64,000 nucleotides of DNA, from assembly GCF_014836445.1 (NCBI RefSeq), contig NZ_JACSQV010000006.1:24498-88497 (forward strand), read 5' to 3'. Of this stretch, positions 42,109 through 54,763 are shown one piece after another. How positions within the stretch are numbered: position 1 is the stretch's first letter; every line of letters begins with the position of its first letter. Below the pieces are notes generated by a model. That model made no database searches. It was not told the DNA's origin and saw only the letters and a program-made list of their open reading frames with translations. Both the position numbers and the translations under genes were made by a program. Source of the DNA: Cellulomonas avistercoris (GTDB lineage Bacteria > Actinomycetota > Actinomycetes > Actinomycetales > Cellulomonadaceae).

Positions 42109-43611
42109 ATGACCACCCTGGGGACGCGCGCCCGCGTGCACGAGACGTCCGACCGCGGCGCCGGGTCCGTCGAGTACCTCGGCGTCGTCATCGTCGTCGT
42201 GCTCGTCGTCGCGGGTGTCATCGCGGCCGCGCGCGTCTCCGACGTCGGGACGACGCTCGCGGAGCGCGTCACGTGCGCGGTGCGCTCGATCGGGACCCAG
42301 GCGGGCGACTGCGGCGGCGAGGACGTCCCGACCTACTACGGCGGCGACGCGCCCGCGGCCGGCGACGAGGACCCGGCTCCGCCCGTGGCGGGCACCGACG
42401 AGGACGCGGCACCGGGTCCGGACCGCGGCGAGGCGCCTGCGGCGCCGACGGCCGACGCCGGCGGGACGGGCGGCGGGCCCGACTTCGCCAACGCGTCCGA
42501 CACGCGGCCGGCTGCGGACCAGGAGCGCGTCGACGAGGCGCTGGACGATGTGCGCGACGCGCTCGACGGCGGGTTCTGGGGTGTGCGAGCCGGTGACCTG
42601 GACGACGCCCGGGACGCGATCGCGCAGCTCAACGGCCGCGAGATCGACGCCCTCGTCGCCGAGATGAGCGACGACGAGCTCGAGCGCTGGGTCGACCAGA
42701 TGGAGGACGGCTGGGTGTTCGGCGGCTGGTCCCGTGAGGAGCGCCGCGAGCTCTGGGAGATCCTGGCCGGGAACGCGTCGAAGGAGACGCTGGACCGGCT
42801 GGCCGCCTTCACGGGCGAGCTGCAGCCGTCGTTCTCCACGATCGGCGGCGACGACGCCCGGGACAAGAAGGACAGCCCGGCCAACGCCGGCGTGTACGGC
42901 GAGGTGCCGCACGACCTGGTGGTGCAGGGAGTGGACCCGGACGACATCGCCCAGGGCTCGATCGGCAACTGCTGGTGGATGGCCTCGCTGGGTGCGGTGG
43001 CGCACGCGGACCCGTCCGTCATCGAGGGCGCGATCACCTCCAACGCGAACGGCTCGTACACCGTCCGTCTCTACGACGACGGTGTGCCCGTGTACGTCAC
43101 GGTCACCCCGGAGATGGTGCTGGTCGACGGCAAGCCGTCGCTGGCCCGCTCGCCGCAGTACCTGCTGAGCGACAACCAGACGACGGGGTACGAGCTGTGG
43201 CCCATGGTGATGGAGAAGGCGCTGGCGCTGCACTACGGCGACTACGAGAAGACCGAGGGCGGCACCGCCGACGTCGGCCTGGAGATCCTCACCGGCGTGC
43301 CGTCGACGAACCACGCGCCCGGTGACCTCAGCATCGAGGACCTCGCCGGCATCATCCAGGGCGGCGGAGCCGTCGGCCTGTCGTCCATGGCGCAGGGCCA
43401 GGGCAAGGACCTGCCGACGTACGGGCAGCAGGCGGGTGCGGACCGGCTCATCCGGGGGCACGCCTACTATGTGAGCGCCGTCGACACGCAGAAGGGCACG
43501 GTGACCGTGGTCAATCCGTGGGGGACCGCGATGTACCCGCCGATCACGATGACGATCGAGGACTTCGACGCGTCGTTCCGGCAGGTCCGCGTCAACGAGG
43601 TGCACCCGTGA
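42109..43611 (+). CDS. Calpain-like (C2) cysteine protease with Flp-type prepilin signal
   Basis: 500 residues. The N-terminus DRGAGSVEYLGVVIVVVLVVAG fits a class III (Flp/TadE) prepilin signal: cleavage after Gly17 puts Glu22 at +5 and Tyr23 at +6, followed by one hydrophobic helix (24-40). An acidic Ala/Pro/Asp linker reaches residue ~140, then a helical part. The C2 domain has Gln282 in AQGSIGNCWWMASL, Cys288, His451 in RGHAYYV and Asn469 in VVNPWGT, a full catalytic set. Two lipoprotein genes follow, the first overlapping by GTGA. It may be an envelope-anchored or released protease; no Tad pilus genes are in the window. ATG chosen at the start of the recognisable signal. Confidence 0.85.
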   Translation: MTTLGTRARVHETSDRGAGSVEYLGVVIVVVLVVAGVIAAARVSDVGTTLAERVTCAVRSIGTQAGDCGGEDVPTYYGGDAPAAGDEDPAPPVAGTDEDAAPGPDRGEAPAAPTADAGGTGGGPDFANASDTRPAADQERVDEALDDVRDALDGGFWGVRAGDLDDARDAIAQLNGREIDALVAEMSDDELERWVDQMEDGWVFGGWSREERRELWEILAGNASKETLDRLAAFTGELQPSFSTIGGDDARDKKDSPANAGVYGEVPHDLVVQGVDPDDIAQGSIGNCWWMASLGAVAHADPSVIEGAITSNANGSYTVRLYDDGVPVYVTVTPEMVLVDGKPSLARSPQYLLSDNQTTGYELWPMVMEKALALHYGDYEKTEGGTADVGLEILTGVPSTNHAPGDLSIEDLAGIIQGGGAVGLSSMAQGQGKDLPTYGQQAGADRLIRGHAYYVSAVDTQKGTVTVVNPWGTAMYPPITMTIEDFDASFRQVRVNEVHP

Positions 43612-43955
43612 GCCGCGCATGGAGGTCGGTGGCCGTCGCGCTGACCGTCGGCGCGCTCGCGATGGGCTGCACGACCACGGAGGAGGAGCCGGTGCCCGAC
43701 GACGCCGTGCAGCTGCGCGCGAACATCCCGACCGACGTCGCGGGGCTGATCGTCGTGGCCGCCAACGTCGAGGAGGACAGCGCCGTGCTGAACGTCGGTG
43801 ACGGCACCTCGCCGGCGTCGGTGCTCGACGTCGCGGTCGGCGAGACGGTCGAGGCCCTGGGCGTGTCGTTCACGCTGGTCGCGACCGAGCTGGGTGGCGA
43901 CGACCGCCCCGACCTGCCCGACGCGGCCGTCTGGGTGGTCGTCGACGAGGACTGA
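43608..43955 (+). CDS. Small lipoprotein adjacent to the calpain-like protease
   Basis: 115 residues from GTG 43608, overlapping the protease stop (GTGA). The signal SRAWRSVAVALTVGALAMGC ends in a lipobox with Cys21. The mature part, about 95 residues, is acidic and probably all-beta: ADVAGLIVVAANVEEDSAVL-like strands and GVSFTLVATEL. It is related to the next lipoprotein. Translational coupling suggests it works with the protease, as inhibitor, partner or substrate; unproven. Confidence 0.8.
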   Translation: MSRAWRSVAVALTVGALAMGCTTTEEEPVPDDAVQLRANIPTDVAGLIVVAANVEEDSAVLNVGDGTSPASVLDVAVGETVEALGVSFTLVATELGGDDRPDLPDAAVWVVVDED

Positions 43956-44089
43956 GGCGCGGGTCGGTGTCCGCATGCGGACATATCGCCCGTGCGCCGC
44001 GCGCGAGCCGCTACCATCGGGCCGCGGTCCCGCGCGCGGTCGGCGTGCGCCGCGCACAGTGACGTGTCGAGACGAGATGAGGTCGCCCC

Positions 44090-44434
44090 GTGGGACGAGC
44101 TGGACGAGGGTTCCGGAGTGCTCTGGTCGTCGGGCTGGTCGCGCTGCTCGCGGCCTGCGGCGGTCAGGACGTGCCCGAGGGTGCGGTGCACCTCAAGGCG
44201 GGGGAGCCCGTCGAGGTCGACGGGCTGACGCTCACCGCCGCCAACTTCGGGGAGGACAGCATCTCGCTGATCGCCTCGGACGGCCAGGACTTCGACGACG
44301 CGGTCGACCTCACCGTGGGACGGTCCGGCGAGGTCAAGGGCAAGAGCTTCGAGCTCGTCAAGGTCGACGTCGAGGGCTCCGGCGACGACGTCGTCGAGGA
44401 GAGCGGCGAGGCCTGGGTGCTGCCCGCCGAGTGA
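44090..44434 (+). CDS. Small lipoprotein, paralogue of the preceding one
   Basis: 114 residues from GTG 44090, seven bases after GAGG. Signal SALVVGLVALLAAC with lipobox LAAC (Cys23). The mature domain follows the same plan as its neighbour: VPEGAVHLKAG, LTLTAANFGEDSISL, VGRSGEVKGKSFELVKV and a final WVLPAE. A possible -10 TACCAT at 44012-44017 could give it its own promoter. Probably an outer-surface partner of the calpain-like protease; function unknown. Confidence 0.8.
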   Translation: MGRAGRGFRSALVVGLVALLAACGGQDVPEGAVHLKAGEPVEVDGLTLTAANFGEDSISLIASDGQDFDDAVDLTVGRSGEVKGKSFELVKVDVEGSGDDVVEESGEAWVLPAE

Positions 44435-44477
44435 CGCTCGGCCGGCGGGGCCTGAGCCGGCTCGCCGTACGTCCTGC

Positions 44478-44497
44478 CGGGGGCCTCCGGGCCCCCG
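44478..44497 (+). terminator. Hairpin after the lipoprotein pair
   Basis: CGGGGGCC-TCCG-GGCCCCCG, an 8-bp stem with tetraloop followed by CTT, 44 bases after the stop. Confidence 0.65.
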
Positions 44498-44519
44498 CTT
44501 CCGCCCCGCACCTCGGCCT

Positions 44520-44548
44520 TTGACGCGCCCGGCGACGGCGGGTAGCGT
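44520..44548 (+). promoter_or_regulatory. str operon (rpsL) promoter
   Basis: TTGACG (44520-44525), 17 bases, TAGCGT (44543-44548): a near-consensus promoter. Confidence 0.78.
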
Positions 44549-44554
44549 AGGACA

Positions 44555-44832
44555 CCGTGCCCGCGCCGTCGGGCCCTTGCGCGTGCACTCGGTCGCCCAC
44601 CCCTTGTCGGGGTGCGTCCGGGGGGCACCGGGTGGCTCCCACCTCTACCGGAACGGTCCCGTACGGGACGGTCGCCGTGCGGAGGGCCGGGGCGACACGC
44701 CCGGGCGCGGGGGTCGGTTCGGGACTCGAGACCTCCGGGGTAGTCGCGCGACGGGCGACGATCCGGGCCGAGCCGGCCGTCCAGGGTGACGGGTGCCGGT
44801 CAGACCAGAGAACACCGACAGACGGAGACGTA
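44555..44832 (+). other. Long untranslated leader of rpsL
   Basis: About 278 bases from the predicted start to the rpsL GTG, with no gene. It is G/C-rich with several hairpin candidates, including the perfect palindrome GTCCCGTACGGGAC (44656-44669) and ACCGGGTGGCTCCCACC-type pairing before it. A leader this long before rpsL suggests regulation, but I recognise no known motif. Confidence 0.55.
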
Positions 44833-45201
44833 GTGCCTACGATCCAGCAGCTGGTCCGCAAGGGCCGGCAGGCGAAGACGAACAAGTCGAAGACGCCTGC
44901 CCTCAAGGGCTCCCCCCAGCGACGCGGTGTGTGCACCCGTGTCTACACGACCACCCCGAAGAAGCCGAACTCGGCGCTCCGCAAGGTGGCGCGCGTGCGC
45001 CTGTCCTCGGGCATCGAGGTCACGGCCTACATCCCGGGCGTCGGCCACAACCTGCAGGAGCACTCCATCGTGCTCGTGCGCGGCGGTCGTGTGAAGGACC
45101 TCCCCGGCGTCCGCTACAAGATCGTGCGCGGCGCGCTCGACACGCAGGGCGTCAAGAACCGCAAGCAGGCACGCAGCCGCTACGGCGCGAAGAAGGGCTG
45201 A
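44833..45201 (+). CDS. rpsL: 30S ribosomal protein S12
   Basis: 122 residues from GTG 44833, [12 protein letters not shown]. The streptomycin-sensitivity site is wild type: Lys43 in [12 protein letters not shown], and [10 protein letters not shown] near residue 90. It sits at the decoding centre. First gene of rpsL-rpsG-fusA-tuf. Confidence 0.98.
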   Translation: MPTIQQLVRKGRQAKTNKSKTPALKGSPQRRGVCTRVYTTTPKKPNSALRKVARVRLSSGIEVTAYIPGVGHNLQEHSIVLVRGGRVKDLPGVRYKIVRGALDTQGVKNRKQARSRYGAKKG

Positions 45202-45206
45202 GACAG

Positions 45207-45677
45207 ATGCCTCGCAAGGGTCCCGCTCCGAAGCGGCCGCTGATCGTCGACCCCGTCTACGGCTCGCCGGTGGTCACGCAGCTCATCAACAAGGTCCTCC
45301 TCGACGGCAAGAAGACCGTCGCCGAGGCCATCGTCTACGGCGCGCTCGAGGGCGTCCGTGACAAGACGCAGTCCGACCCGGTCGTCGTGCTCAAGCGCGC
45401 GCTGGACAACGTGCGTCCCTCCATCGAGGTCAAGTCCCGCCGCGTCGGTGGCGCCACCTACCAGGTGCCGATCGAGGTGCGCCCCGTGCGCGCCACGACG
45501 CTGGCCCTGCGCTGGCTCACGGACTTCTCGCGCGCCCGTCGCGAGAAGACGATGACCGAGCGCCTCATGAACGAGATCCTCGACGCGTCCAACGGCCTGG
45601 GTGCCGCGGTGAAGCGTCGCGAGGACATGCACAAGATGGCCGAGTCCAACCGGGCGTTCGCGCACTACCGCTGGTGA
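45207..45677 (+). CDS. rpsG: 30S ribosomal protein S7
   Basis: 156 residues, standard length; [39 protein letters not shown] and the ending NRAFAHYRW. It nucleates the 30S head on 16S rRNA and in other bacteria represses the str operon. It starts five bases after rpsL. Confidence 0.98.
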   Translation: MPRKGPAPKRPLIVDPVYGSPVVTQLINKVLLDGKKTVAEAIVYGALEGVRDKTQSDPVVVLKRALDNVRPSIEVKSRRVGGATYQVPIEVRPVRATTLALRWLTDFSRARREKTMTERLMNEILDASNGLGAAVKRREDMHKMAESNRAFAHYRW

Positions 45678-45767
45678 CCCCGGCGCTCGCTGCGGGCCCG
45701 TCGGACTGACGGGCCCGCGGCGACGCGAACGGCACCCACCTCAAGCCAACCGACAAGGGGCTACCAC

Positions 45768-47870
<2,103 letters not shown>

Positions 47871-47992
47871 GTCCCACAGGTCGAACCCTGCAGTTCCAGC
47901 TACACATCCGACCCGTAGGACCGCACGTCGGGCAGGTACCGTCAGGTAACTGCCGTCGGGCAATCTCTACCAAGTCCTGAGGAGGACACCCA

Positions 47993-49186
<1,194 letters not shown>

Positions 49187-49212
49187 TCCTGGCCCCTCGG
49201 GGCTGATCCACC

Positions 49213-49250
49213 ACGCAGGGCCCGGGAGCTTCGGCTCCCGGGCCCTGCGT
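49213..49250 (+). terminator. Terminator after tuf with UUCG tetraloop
   Basis: A perfect 17-bp stem (49213-49229 with 49234-49250) closed by C-TTCG-G, a very stable tetraloop. Part of its right arm (GGGCCCTGCGTCGT-like) is repeated just downstream at 49258-49271. Confidence 0.88.
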
Positions 49251-49298
49251 CGTTCTCGGGCCCTGCGTCGTCCCCGGGCGTGCAGGGCGGTGCACCGG

Positions 49299-49304
49299 TA
49301 CTGT
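49299..49304 (+). promoter_or_regulatory. -10 element of a leaderless gene
   Basis: TACTGT lies six bases before the GTG at 49311, so transcription should begin at or next to the start codon. Confidence 0.5.
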
Positions 49305-49310
49305 CGCGCG

Positions 49311-50054
49311 GTGGACGAGCGCGGACGGCAGCGGCACGAGGCCCCGGGGCAGGTCGAGGCACGGCAGCGACGGATCGGGTGGGCGGTGGTGGCGGGCGGC
49401 GTCCTGGTCGCGGTCGTGGTCGCGCTCGTCGTGCGTCCGTGGGGCGACGGCGGGGCCGGCCGCGACGCGGTGGTGCAGGTGCCGCGGGGGAGCGGTGACG
49501 CGGCGACCCTCGTGCTGGATGCCCGGGCGGACCGCGTGCTGGTCACCGGGGGAGCGCCCACGGGCACGTTGCTCGACGTGCGGGGGGCCGGCGGTGACGC
49601 GACGGCCACGCACACCGCGACGGCGGGCGAGCAGGACGTGCGGGTCGCCGGCACGACCGCCACGGTCCGGCTGGCGCCCGGCGTGCGTTGGACGCTCCGC
49701 GTGACGGTGGGCGCGGACGACGCGGACCTCGACCTCGCGGGACTGGACGTGCAGGGCGTCGAGGTCGGTGGTGGCGCCGGGGGCGTCGGCGTGGCGCTGC
49801 CCCCGGCGGACGGCACGATGCGCGCGGTCGTGCGCGCGGGGGTGGACGACCTGCGGTTCCGCCTGTCGCGCGGTGACGCGGCCCGCGTCGCGGTGGCGTC
49901 CGGCGCAGGGTGGGTGGACGTCGACGGGGCACGCACGGGTGGTCTCGGCGCCGGCGCGGAGCTGACGACGACGGGCTTCGACGCCGACGCGGACCACTGG
50001 GAGCTCGTGGTCGAGGGGGGCGCGGGCGGCGTCACGGTCGACCACCTTCCCTGA
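49311..50054 (+). CDS. Membrane-anchored protein with beta-rich domain, unknown function
   Basis: 247 residues from a probably leaderless GTG. The basic/polar N-terminus ([20 protein letters not shown]) precedes one membrane helix (about residues 23-42, [20 protein letters not shown]), then an external part of repeating short strands rich in Val, Thr, Gly and Asp ([40 protein letters not shown]). This resembles the beta-helix look of DUF4097-like adhesin/envelope domains, but I do not assign it. It stands alone between tuf and the S10 operon. Confidence 0.75.
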   Translation: MDERGRQRHEAPGQVEARQRRIGWAVVAGGVLVAVVVALVVRPWGDGGAGRDAVVQVPRGSGDAATLVLDARADRVLVTGGAPTGTLLDVRGAGGDATATHTATAGEQDVRVAGTTATVRLAPGVRWTLRVTVGADDADLDLAGLDVQGVEVGGGAGGVGVALPPADGTMRAVVRAGVDDLRFRLSRGDAARVAVASGAGWVDVDGARTGGLGAGAELTTTGFDADADHWELVVEGGAGGVTVDHLP

Positions 50055-50104
50055 GCCCGGAGACGTCGTCGGCGCGCGCGAGCGGGGGTGTGACACAGGC
50101 GGAG

Positions 50105-50359
50105 TTGCCCTTTCCTCGTCCCGTCTGGCAGACTGTCGGGGTTGCCCGCCGGGGTGTGCGTTCACGCGCGCCTATCGGCTGGGCGGACAGACGTGGCGAA
50201 CGCTCGGACCCCGGGGTCACTCGGTGGGGGGCGTTCGACGACAACCACGGCCCCTTTCCGGGAACGGAACGCAGCACGAAGGTGCGTCGCGCAGAGCGAC
50301 ACGCCCGAGTGCGGGGGTCGGACGGACCGGTATTTCGAGAGAGAGAAGTAGACGACGCC
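50105..50359 (+). promoter_or_regulatory. S10 operon promoter and leader
   Basis: TTGCCC (50105-50110), 18 bases, CAGACT (50129-50134), giving a start near 50141 and about 220 bases of leader. The leader holds no gene; several short G/C hairpins are possible and a purine run GAGAGAGAGAAG sits before rpsJ. No known S10-leader motif recognised. Confidence 0.5.
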
Positions 50360-50668
50360 ATGGCGGGACAGAAGATCCGCATCCGGCTCAAGTCCTACGA
50401 CCACGAGGTCATCGACAGCTCGGCGCGCAAGATCGTCGACACGGTGACTCGCGCTGGTGCGTCGGTCGTGGGTCCGGTGCCGCTGCCGACGGAGAAGAAC
50501 GTCTTCTGCGTCATCCGGTCGCCCCACAAGTACAAGGACAGCCGCGAGCACTTCGAGATGCGTACGCACAAGCGGCTCATCGACATCATCGATCCCACGC
50601 CGAAGGCCGTCGACTCGCTCATGCGTCTCGACCTGCCTGCGGACGTGAACATCGAGATCAAGCTCTGA
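50360..50668 (+). CDS. rpsJ: 30S ribosomal protein S10
   Basis: 102 residues, [36 protein letters not shown], and the end [10 protein letters not shown]. Also known as NusE, the partner of NusG and NusB. First gene of the S10 operon. Confidence 0.98.
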   Translation: MAGQKIRIRLKSYDHEVIDSSARKIVDTVTRAGASVVGPVPLPTEKNVFCVIRSPHKYKDSREHFEMRTHKRLIDIIDPTPKAVDSLMRLDLPADVNIEIKL

Positions 50669-50693
50669 TACCGCTGGGAAGGGACTGATCTTC

Positions 50694-51353
50694 ATGGTTA
50701 CCCAGCAGAACGCGCGCCCCGTCACGGCGCTGCTCGGCACCAAGCTCGGCATGACGCAGGTGTGGGACGAGGCAGGCCGCCTCGTTCCCGTCACCGTCGT
50801 CGCCGTGGGTACGAACGTCGTGACGCAGGTCCGCTCCGCTGAGAGCGACGGCTACAGCTCGGTCCAGCTGGCCTACGGCCAGATCGACCCGCGCAAGGTC
50901 ACCAAGCCGCTCAAGGGCCACTTCGAGAAGGCGGGGGTCACCCCCCGTCGGCATGTGGCCGAGATCCGTACGTCCAACGCTGCCGAGTACACGCTCGGGC
51001 AGGAGATCACGGCCGGTGCCTTCGAGGCCGGCCAGGTCGTGGACGTCACCGGTACCACCAAGGGCAAGGGCACGGCGGGTGTGATGAAGCGTCACGGCTT
51101 CCACGGCGTCGGCGCCTCCCACGGTGCGCACCGCAACCACCGCAAGCCCGGCTCGATCGGTGGCGCATCGACGCCGTCGCGCGTGTTCAAGGGCATCAAG
51201 ATGGCCGGTCGGATGGGCGTCGCCCGTCAGACCACCCAGAACCTGACCGTGCACGCGATCGACGTCGAGAGGGGTCTGCTGCTCGTCAAGGGCGCAGTTC
51301 CCGGCCCCAAGGGTGGCGTCGTGGTCGTGCGTTCCGCTGCGAAGGGTGCGTGA
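50694..51353 (+). CDS. rplC: 50S ribosomal protein L3
   Basis: 219 residues. [23 protein letters not shown] at the N-terminus and the loop near the peptidyl-transferase centre [20 protein letters not shown]. Assembly-initiator protein of 23S rRNA. ATG 25 bases after rpsJ; the stop overlaps a possible rplD start. Confidence 0.98.
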   Translation: MVTQQNARPVTALLGTKLGMTQVWDEAGRLVPVTVVAVGTNVVTQVRSAESDGYSSVQLAYGQIDPRKVTKPLKGHFEKAGVTPRRHVAEIRTSNAAEYTLGQEITAGAFEAGQVVDVTGTTKGKGTAGVMKRHGFHGVGASHGAHRNHRKPGSIGGASTPSRVFKGIKMAGRMGVARQTTQNLTVHAIDVERGLLLVKGAVPGPKGGVVVVRSAAKGA

Positions 51354-51358
51354 CCTCG

Positions 51359-52045
51359 ATGAGCGACACGCTGACCGTCGACGTCCTCGACGAGAAGGGC
51401 AAGAAGGCCGGAACGGCCGACCTGCCCGGTGACGTCTTCGACGCCACGACGAACATCCCGCTGATCCACCAGGTCGTCGTCGCCCAGCTCGCCGCCGCGC
51501 GGCAGGGCACCCACGACACCAAGAGCCGCGGCGAGGTCCGCGGTGGTGGCAGGAAGCCGTACAAGCAGAAGGGCACCGGCCGCGCCCGTCAGGGCTCGAC
51601 CCGTGCGCCGCAGTTCGCCGGCGGTGGCGTCGTCCACGGCCCGACCCCGCGTGACTACTCGCAGCGGACCCCGAAGAAGATGAAGGCCGCGGCGCTCCGC
51701 GGTGCTCTCTCGGACCGCGCGCGTGCCGGTCGCGTCCACGTCGTCACGGGCTTCGCCCCGGGCGAGGTCCCGTCGACCAAGTCCGCCATCGCGGTGCTCG
51801 ACAACCTCTCCGGCCGCAAGCACGTCCTCGTGGTCGTCGAGCGTCAGGACGAGATCACCTGGAAGTCGCTGCGGAACGTCGAGCGGGTCCACCTGCTCGT
51901 CGCCGACCAGCTCAACACCTACGACGTCCTCATCTCGGACGACGTGGTCTTCACGCAGGGCGCGCTCGACGCGTTCCTCGCCGGCCCCGTCAAGGGCGCG
52001 AAGGCTGTCGCTTCCGAGTCCGAGGCCAACGAGGAGACGAAGTGA
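51359..52045 (+). CDS. rplD: 50S ribosomal protein L4
   Basis: 228 residues from ATG 51359; an in-frame GTG at 51350 overlapping the rplC stop would add three residues and cannot be excluded. The exit-tunnel loop [20 protein letters not shown] is intact, a known macrolide-resistance site. It regulates the S10 operon in E. coli. Its end overlaps rplW by GTGA. Confidence 0.96.
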   Translation: MSDTLTVDVLDEKGKKAGTADLPGDVFDATTNIPLIHQVVVAQLAAARQGTHDTKSRGEVRGGGRKPYKQKGTGRARQGSTRAPQFAGGGVVHGPTPRDYSQRTPKKMKAAALRGALSDRARAGRVHVVTGFAPGEVPSTKSAIAVLDNLSGRKHVLVVVERQDEITWKSLRNVERVHLLVADQLNTYDVLISDDVVFTQGALDAFLAGPVKGAKAVASESEANEETK

Positions 52046-52344
52046 CCGACGTCGGCAAGGACCCGCGCGACATCCTGATCGCGCCGGTCGTCTCGGAGAA
52101 GAGCTACGGCCTGCTCGACGAGGGGAAGTACACCTTCCTCGTCGACCCGCGGGCCAACAAGACCGAGATCAAGATCGCCGTCGAGCACGTCTTCGGCGTC
52201 AAGGTCGAGTCGGTCAACACCGCGAACCGTCAGGGCAAGGCCCGCCGGACCCGCTTCGGCATCGGCCGCCGCAAGAACACGAAGCGTGCGATCGTCACCC
52301 TCCGCGAGGGCTCGATCGACATCTTCGGCGGACCGGTCGGCTGA
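52042..52344 (+). CDS. rplW: 50S ribosomal protein L23
   Basis: 100 residues from GTG 52042, coupled to rpl[40 protein letters not shown] and [18 protein letters not shown]. It lies at the tunnel exit and docks trigger factor and SRP. Confidence 0.98.
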   Translation: MTDVGKDPRDILIAPVVSEKSYGLLDEGKYTFLVDPRANKTEIKIAVEHVFGVKVESVNTANRQGKARRTRFGIGRRKNTKRAIVTLREGSIDIFGGPVG

Positions 52345-52369
52345 CCGAGAGCGAAGAGGACTTACTTTC

Positions 52370-53206
52370 ATGGGAATCCGTAAGTACAAGCCGACGACGC
52401 CTGGCCGCCGCGGCTCGAGCGTCGCCGACTTCGTCGAGATCACGCGCTCGCAGCCGGAGAAGTCGCTCGTCCGTCCGCTGCACAAGACCGGCGGTCGCAA
52501 CGCGACCGGTCGCATCACGACGCGTCACCAGGGCGGCGGGCACAAGCGCGCCTACCGCGTGATCGACTTCCGTCGTCACGACAAGGACGGCGTGCCGGCC
52601 AAGGTCGCGCACATCGAGTACGACCCGAACCGCACCGCGCGCATCGCGCTGCTGCACTACGCGGACGGCGAGAAGCGGTACATCCTCGCCCCCAACAAGG
52701 TGTCGCAGGGCGACATGCTCGAGGCAGGTGCCGGGGCGGACATCAAGCCGGGCAACAACCTCCCGCTGCGCAACATCCCGACCGGTACGGTCATCCACGC
52801 CATCGAGCTCAAGCCCGGCGGCGGCGCGAAGATCGCACGTTCGGCAGGTGCCTCGGTGCAGCTCGTCGCGAAGGACGGGCCGTACGCGCAGCTGCGCATG
52901 CCGTCCGGCGAGATCCGCAACGTCGACCTGCGCTGCCGCGCCACGGTCGGCGAGGTCGGCAACGCCGAGCAGTCGAACATCAACTGGGGCAAGGCCGGCC
53001 GCATGCGCTGGAAGGGCAAGCGCCCGACCGTCCGTGGTGTCGCCATGAACCCGATCGACCACCCGCACGGTGGTGGCGAGGGCAAGACGTCCGGTGGACG
53101 TCACCCCGTCAGCCCGTGGGGCCAGTCCGAGGGCCGCACCCGTCGTCCGAACAAGCCGAGCGACAAGCTCATCGTGCGCCGTCGGCGCACCGGCAAGAAG
53201 CGCTGA
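52370..53206 (+). CDS. rplB: 50S ribosomal protein L2
   Basis: 278 residues from ATG 52370 after GAAGAGGA (the longer frame is the end of rplW out of phase). [34 protein letters not shown] and [18 protein letters not shown] with the functionally essential His. It helps form the peptidyl-transferase centre. Confidence 0.98.
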   Translation: MGIRKYKPTTPGRRGSSVADFVEITRSQPEKSLVRPLHKTGGRNATGRITTRHQGGGHKRAYRVIDFRRHDKDGVPAKVAHIEYDPNRTARIALLHYADGEKRYILAPNKVSQGDMLEAGAGADIKPGNNLPLRNIPTGTVIHAIELKPGGGAKIARSAGASVQLVAKDGPYAQLRMPSGEIRNVDLRCRATVGEVGNAEQSNINWGKAGRMRWKGKRPTVRGVAMNPIDHPHGGGEGKTSGGRHPVSPWGQSEGRTRRPNKPSDKLIVRRRRTGKKR

Positions 53207-53221
53207 TAGGAGCCCGAGAGA

Positions 53222-53503
53222 ATGCCTCGCAGCCTCAAGAAGGGCCCGTTCGTCGACGGCCACCTGCAGAAGAAGGTCGACGCGCAGAACGAGGCCGGTA
53301 CGAAGAACGTCATCAAGACGTGGTCTCGTCGTTCGATGATCACGCCCGACTTCCTCGGCCACACGTTCGCGGTGCACGACGGCCGCAAGCACACCCCGGT
53401 GTTCGTGACGGAGTCGATGGTCGGGCACAAGCTCGGCGAGTTCGCCCCCACGCGGACGTTCCGCGGCCACGAGAAGGACGACCGGAAGGGCCGTCGCCGC
53501 TGA
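53222..53503 (+). CDS. rpsS: 30S ribosomal protein S19
   Basis: 93 residues. [41 protein letters not shown] and [12 protein letters not shown]. Contacts S13 in the 30S head. Starts 15 bases after rplB. Confidence 0.98.
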   Translation: MPRSLKKGPFVDGHLQKKVDAQNEAGTKNVIKTWSRRSMITPDFLGHTFAVHDGRKHTPVFVTESMVGHKLGEFAPTRTFRGHEKDDRKGRRR

Positions 53504-53558
53504 CCCCCGGGTCAGCCTGGTGACGCCCTGACGGCAGAGACAAGAGAGCAGGACAGCG

Positions 53559-53927
53559 ATGGAAGCCAAGGCGAAGGCGCGGTTCGTCCGCGTCACGCCC
53601 CAGAAGGCCCGCCGCGTCGTGGACCTCATCCGTGGCAAGCAGGCGGCGGAGGCCGTGGCGGTGCTGAAGTTCGCGCCGCAGGCCGCGGCGGAGCCCGTCT
53701 TGAAGACGGTGCAGTCCGCGGTCGCCAATGCGGTCGAGGGGGCCAAGCGCAACAGCGAGCGACTCGACGAGGCAGACCTCTTCATCTCGGAGGTCTTCGT
53801 CGACGAGGGTCCGACGCTCAAGCGGTTCCGTCCGCGGGCGCAGGGTCGGGCCAGCCAGATCCTCAAGCGCACGAGCCACATCACCGTGGTCGTCGCTGAG
53901 CGTGAGACGAAGGGACGGGCCCGATAG
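53559..53927 (+). CDS. rplV: 50S ribosomal protein L22
   Basis: 122 residues. [20 protein letters not shown] at the start and the long tunnel loop [20 protein letters not shown]. Lines the exit tunnel with L4. The stop TAG shares one base with the rpsC GTG. Confidence 0.98.
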   Translation: MEAKAKARFVRVTPQKARRVVDLIRGKQAAEAVAVLKFAPQAAAEPVLKTVQSAVANAVEGAKRNSERLDEADLFISEVFVDEGPTLKRFRPRAQGRASQILKRTSHITVVVAERETKGRAR

Positions 53928-54760
53928 TGGGACAGAAAGTCAACCCGCTCGGGTACCGCCTGGGCATCACGACCGACCACCGTTCGCGATGGTTCGCGGA
54001 CTCGACGAAGCCGGGTCAGCGCTACCGCGACTACGTCCGTGAGGACGTGCAGATCCGCAAGCTCATGAGCACGGGTCTCGAGCGCGCCGGCATCGCCAAG
54101 GTCGAGATCGAGCGCACCCGTGACCGTGTGCGCGTCGACATCCACACCGCCCGCCCGGGCATCGTCATCGGGCGTCGTGGCGCGGAGGCCGACCGCATCC
54201 GCGGCGAGCTCGAGAAGCTCACGGGCAAGCAGGTCCAGCTGAACATCCTCGAGGTCAAGAACGCCGAGATCGAGGCTCAGCTGGTCGCCCAGGGCATCGC
54301 CGAGCAGCTGGCGAGCCGTGTCTCGTTCCGCCGTGCCATGCGCAAGGGCATCCAGTCGGCCCAGCGCGCGGGTGCCAAGGGCATCCGTGTGCAGGTGTCC
54401 GGCCGCCTCGGTGGCGCGGAGATGAGCCGTACGGAGTTCTACCGCGAGGGTCGTGTGCCGCTGCACACGCTGCGCGCGAACATCGACTACGGCTTCTTCG
54501 AGGCTCGCACGACCTTCGGCCGCATCGGCGTGAAGGTCTGGGTCTACAAGGGCGACATGACGGAGAAGGAGTGGGCACGCGAGCAGGCCTCGCAGGCTCC
54601 CCGTCCTTCCCGTGGTGGCCCGCGCGGCGACCGTGGTGACCGCGGTGACCGTGGTCCTCGCACCGGGGCACGCCGTCCCGAGCGTCAGGACGCCCCCGCT
54701 CCGGCCGCCGAGCAGGCGCCCGCAGCGCAGGCGCCCACCGAGTCCGGAACGGAGGCCTGA
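53927..54760 (+). CDS. rpsC: 30S ribosomal protein S3
   Basis: 277 residues from GTG 53927. KH domain with [18 protein letters not shown], and [25 protein letters not shown]. The last ~55 residues are a disordered tail with RGD-type repeats ([14 protein letters not shown]) followed by Ala/Pro-rich sequence, longer than E. coli S3 (233) but in line with actinobacteria. At DNA level the repeats are 9-base units near 54631-54660. Confidence 0.98.
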   Translation: MGQKVNPLGYRLGITTDHRSRWFADSTKPGQRYRDYVREDVQIRKLMSTGLERAGIAKVEIERTRDRVRVDIHTARPGIVIGRRGAEADRIRGELEKLTGKQVQLNILEVKNAEIEAQLVAQGIAEQLASRVSFRRAMRKGIQSAQRAGAKGIRVQVSGRLGGAEMSRTEFYREGRVPLHTLRANIDYGFFEARTTFGRIGVKVWVYKGDMTEKEWAREQASQAPRPSRGGPRGDRGDRGDRGPRTGARRPERQDAPAPAAEQAPAAQAPTESGTEA

Positions 54761-54763
54761 GCC

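Noticed and set aside
44557..44832. N-terminal extension of rpsL by 92 codons
   Set aside because: It begins at the predicted transcription start and reads through the leader; S12 starts MPTIQQ at 44833.
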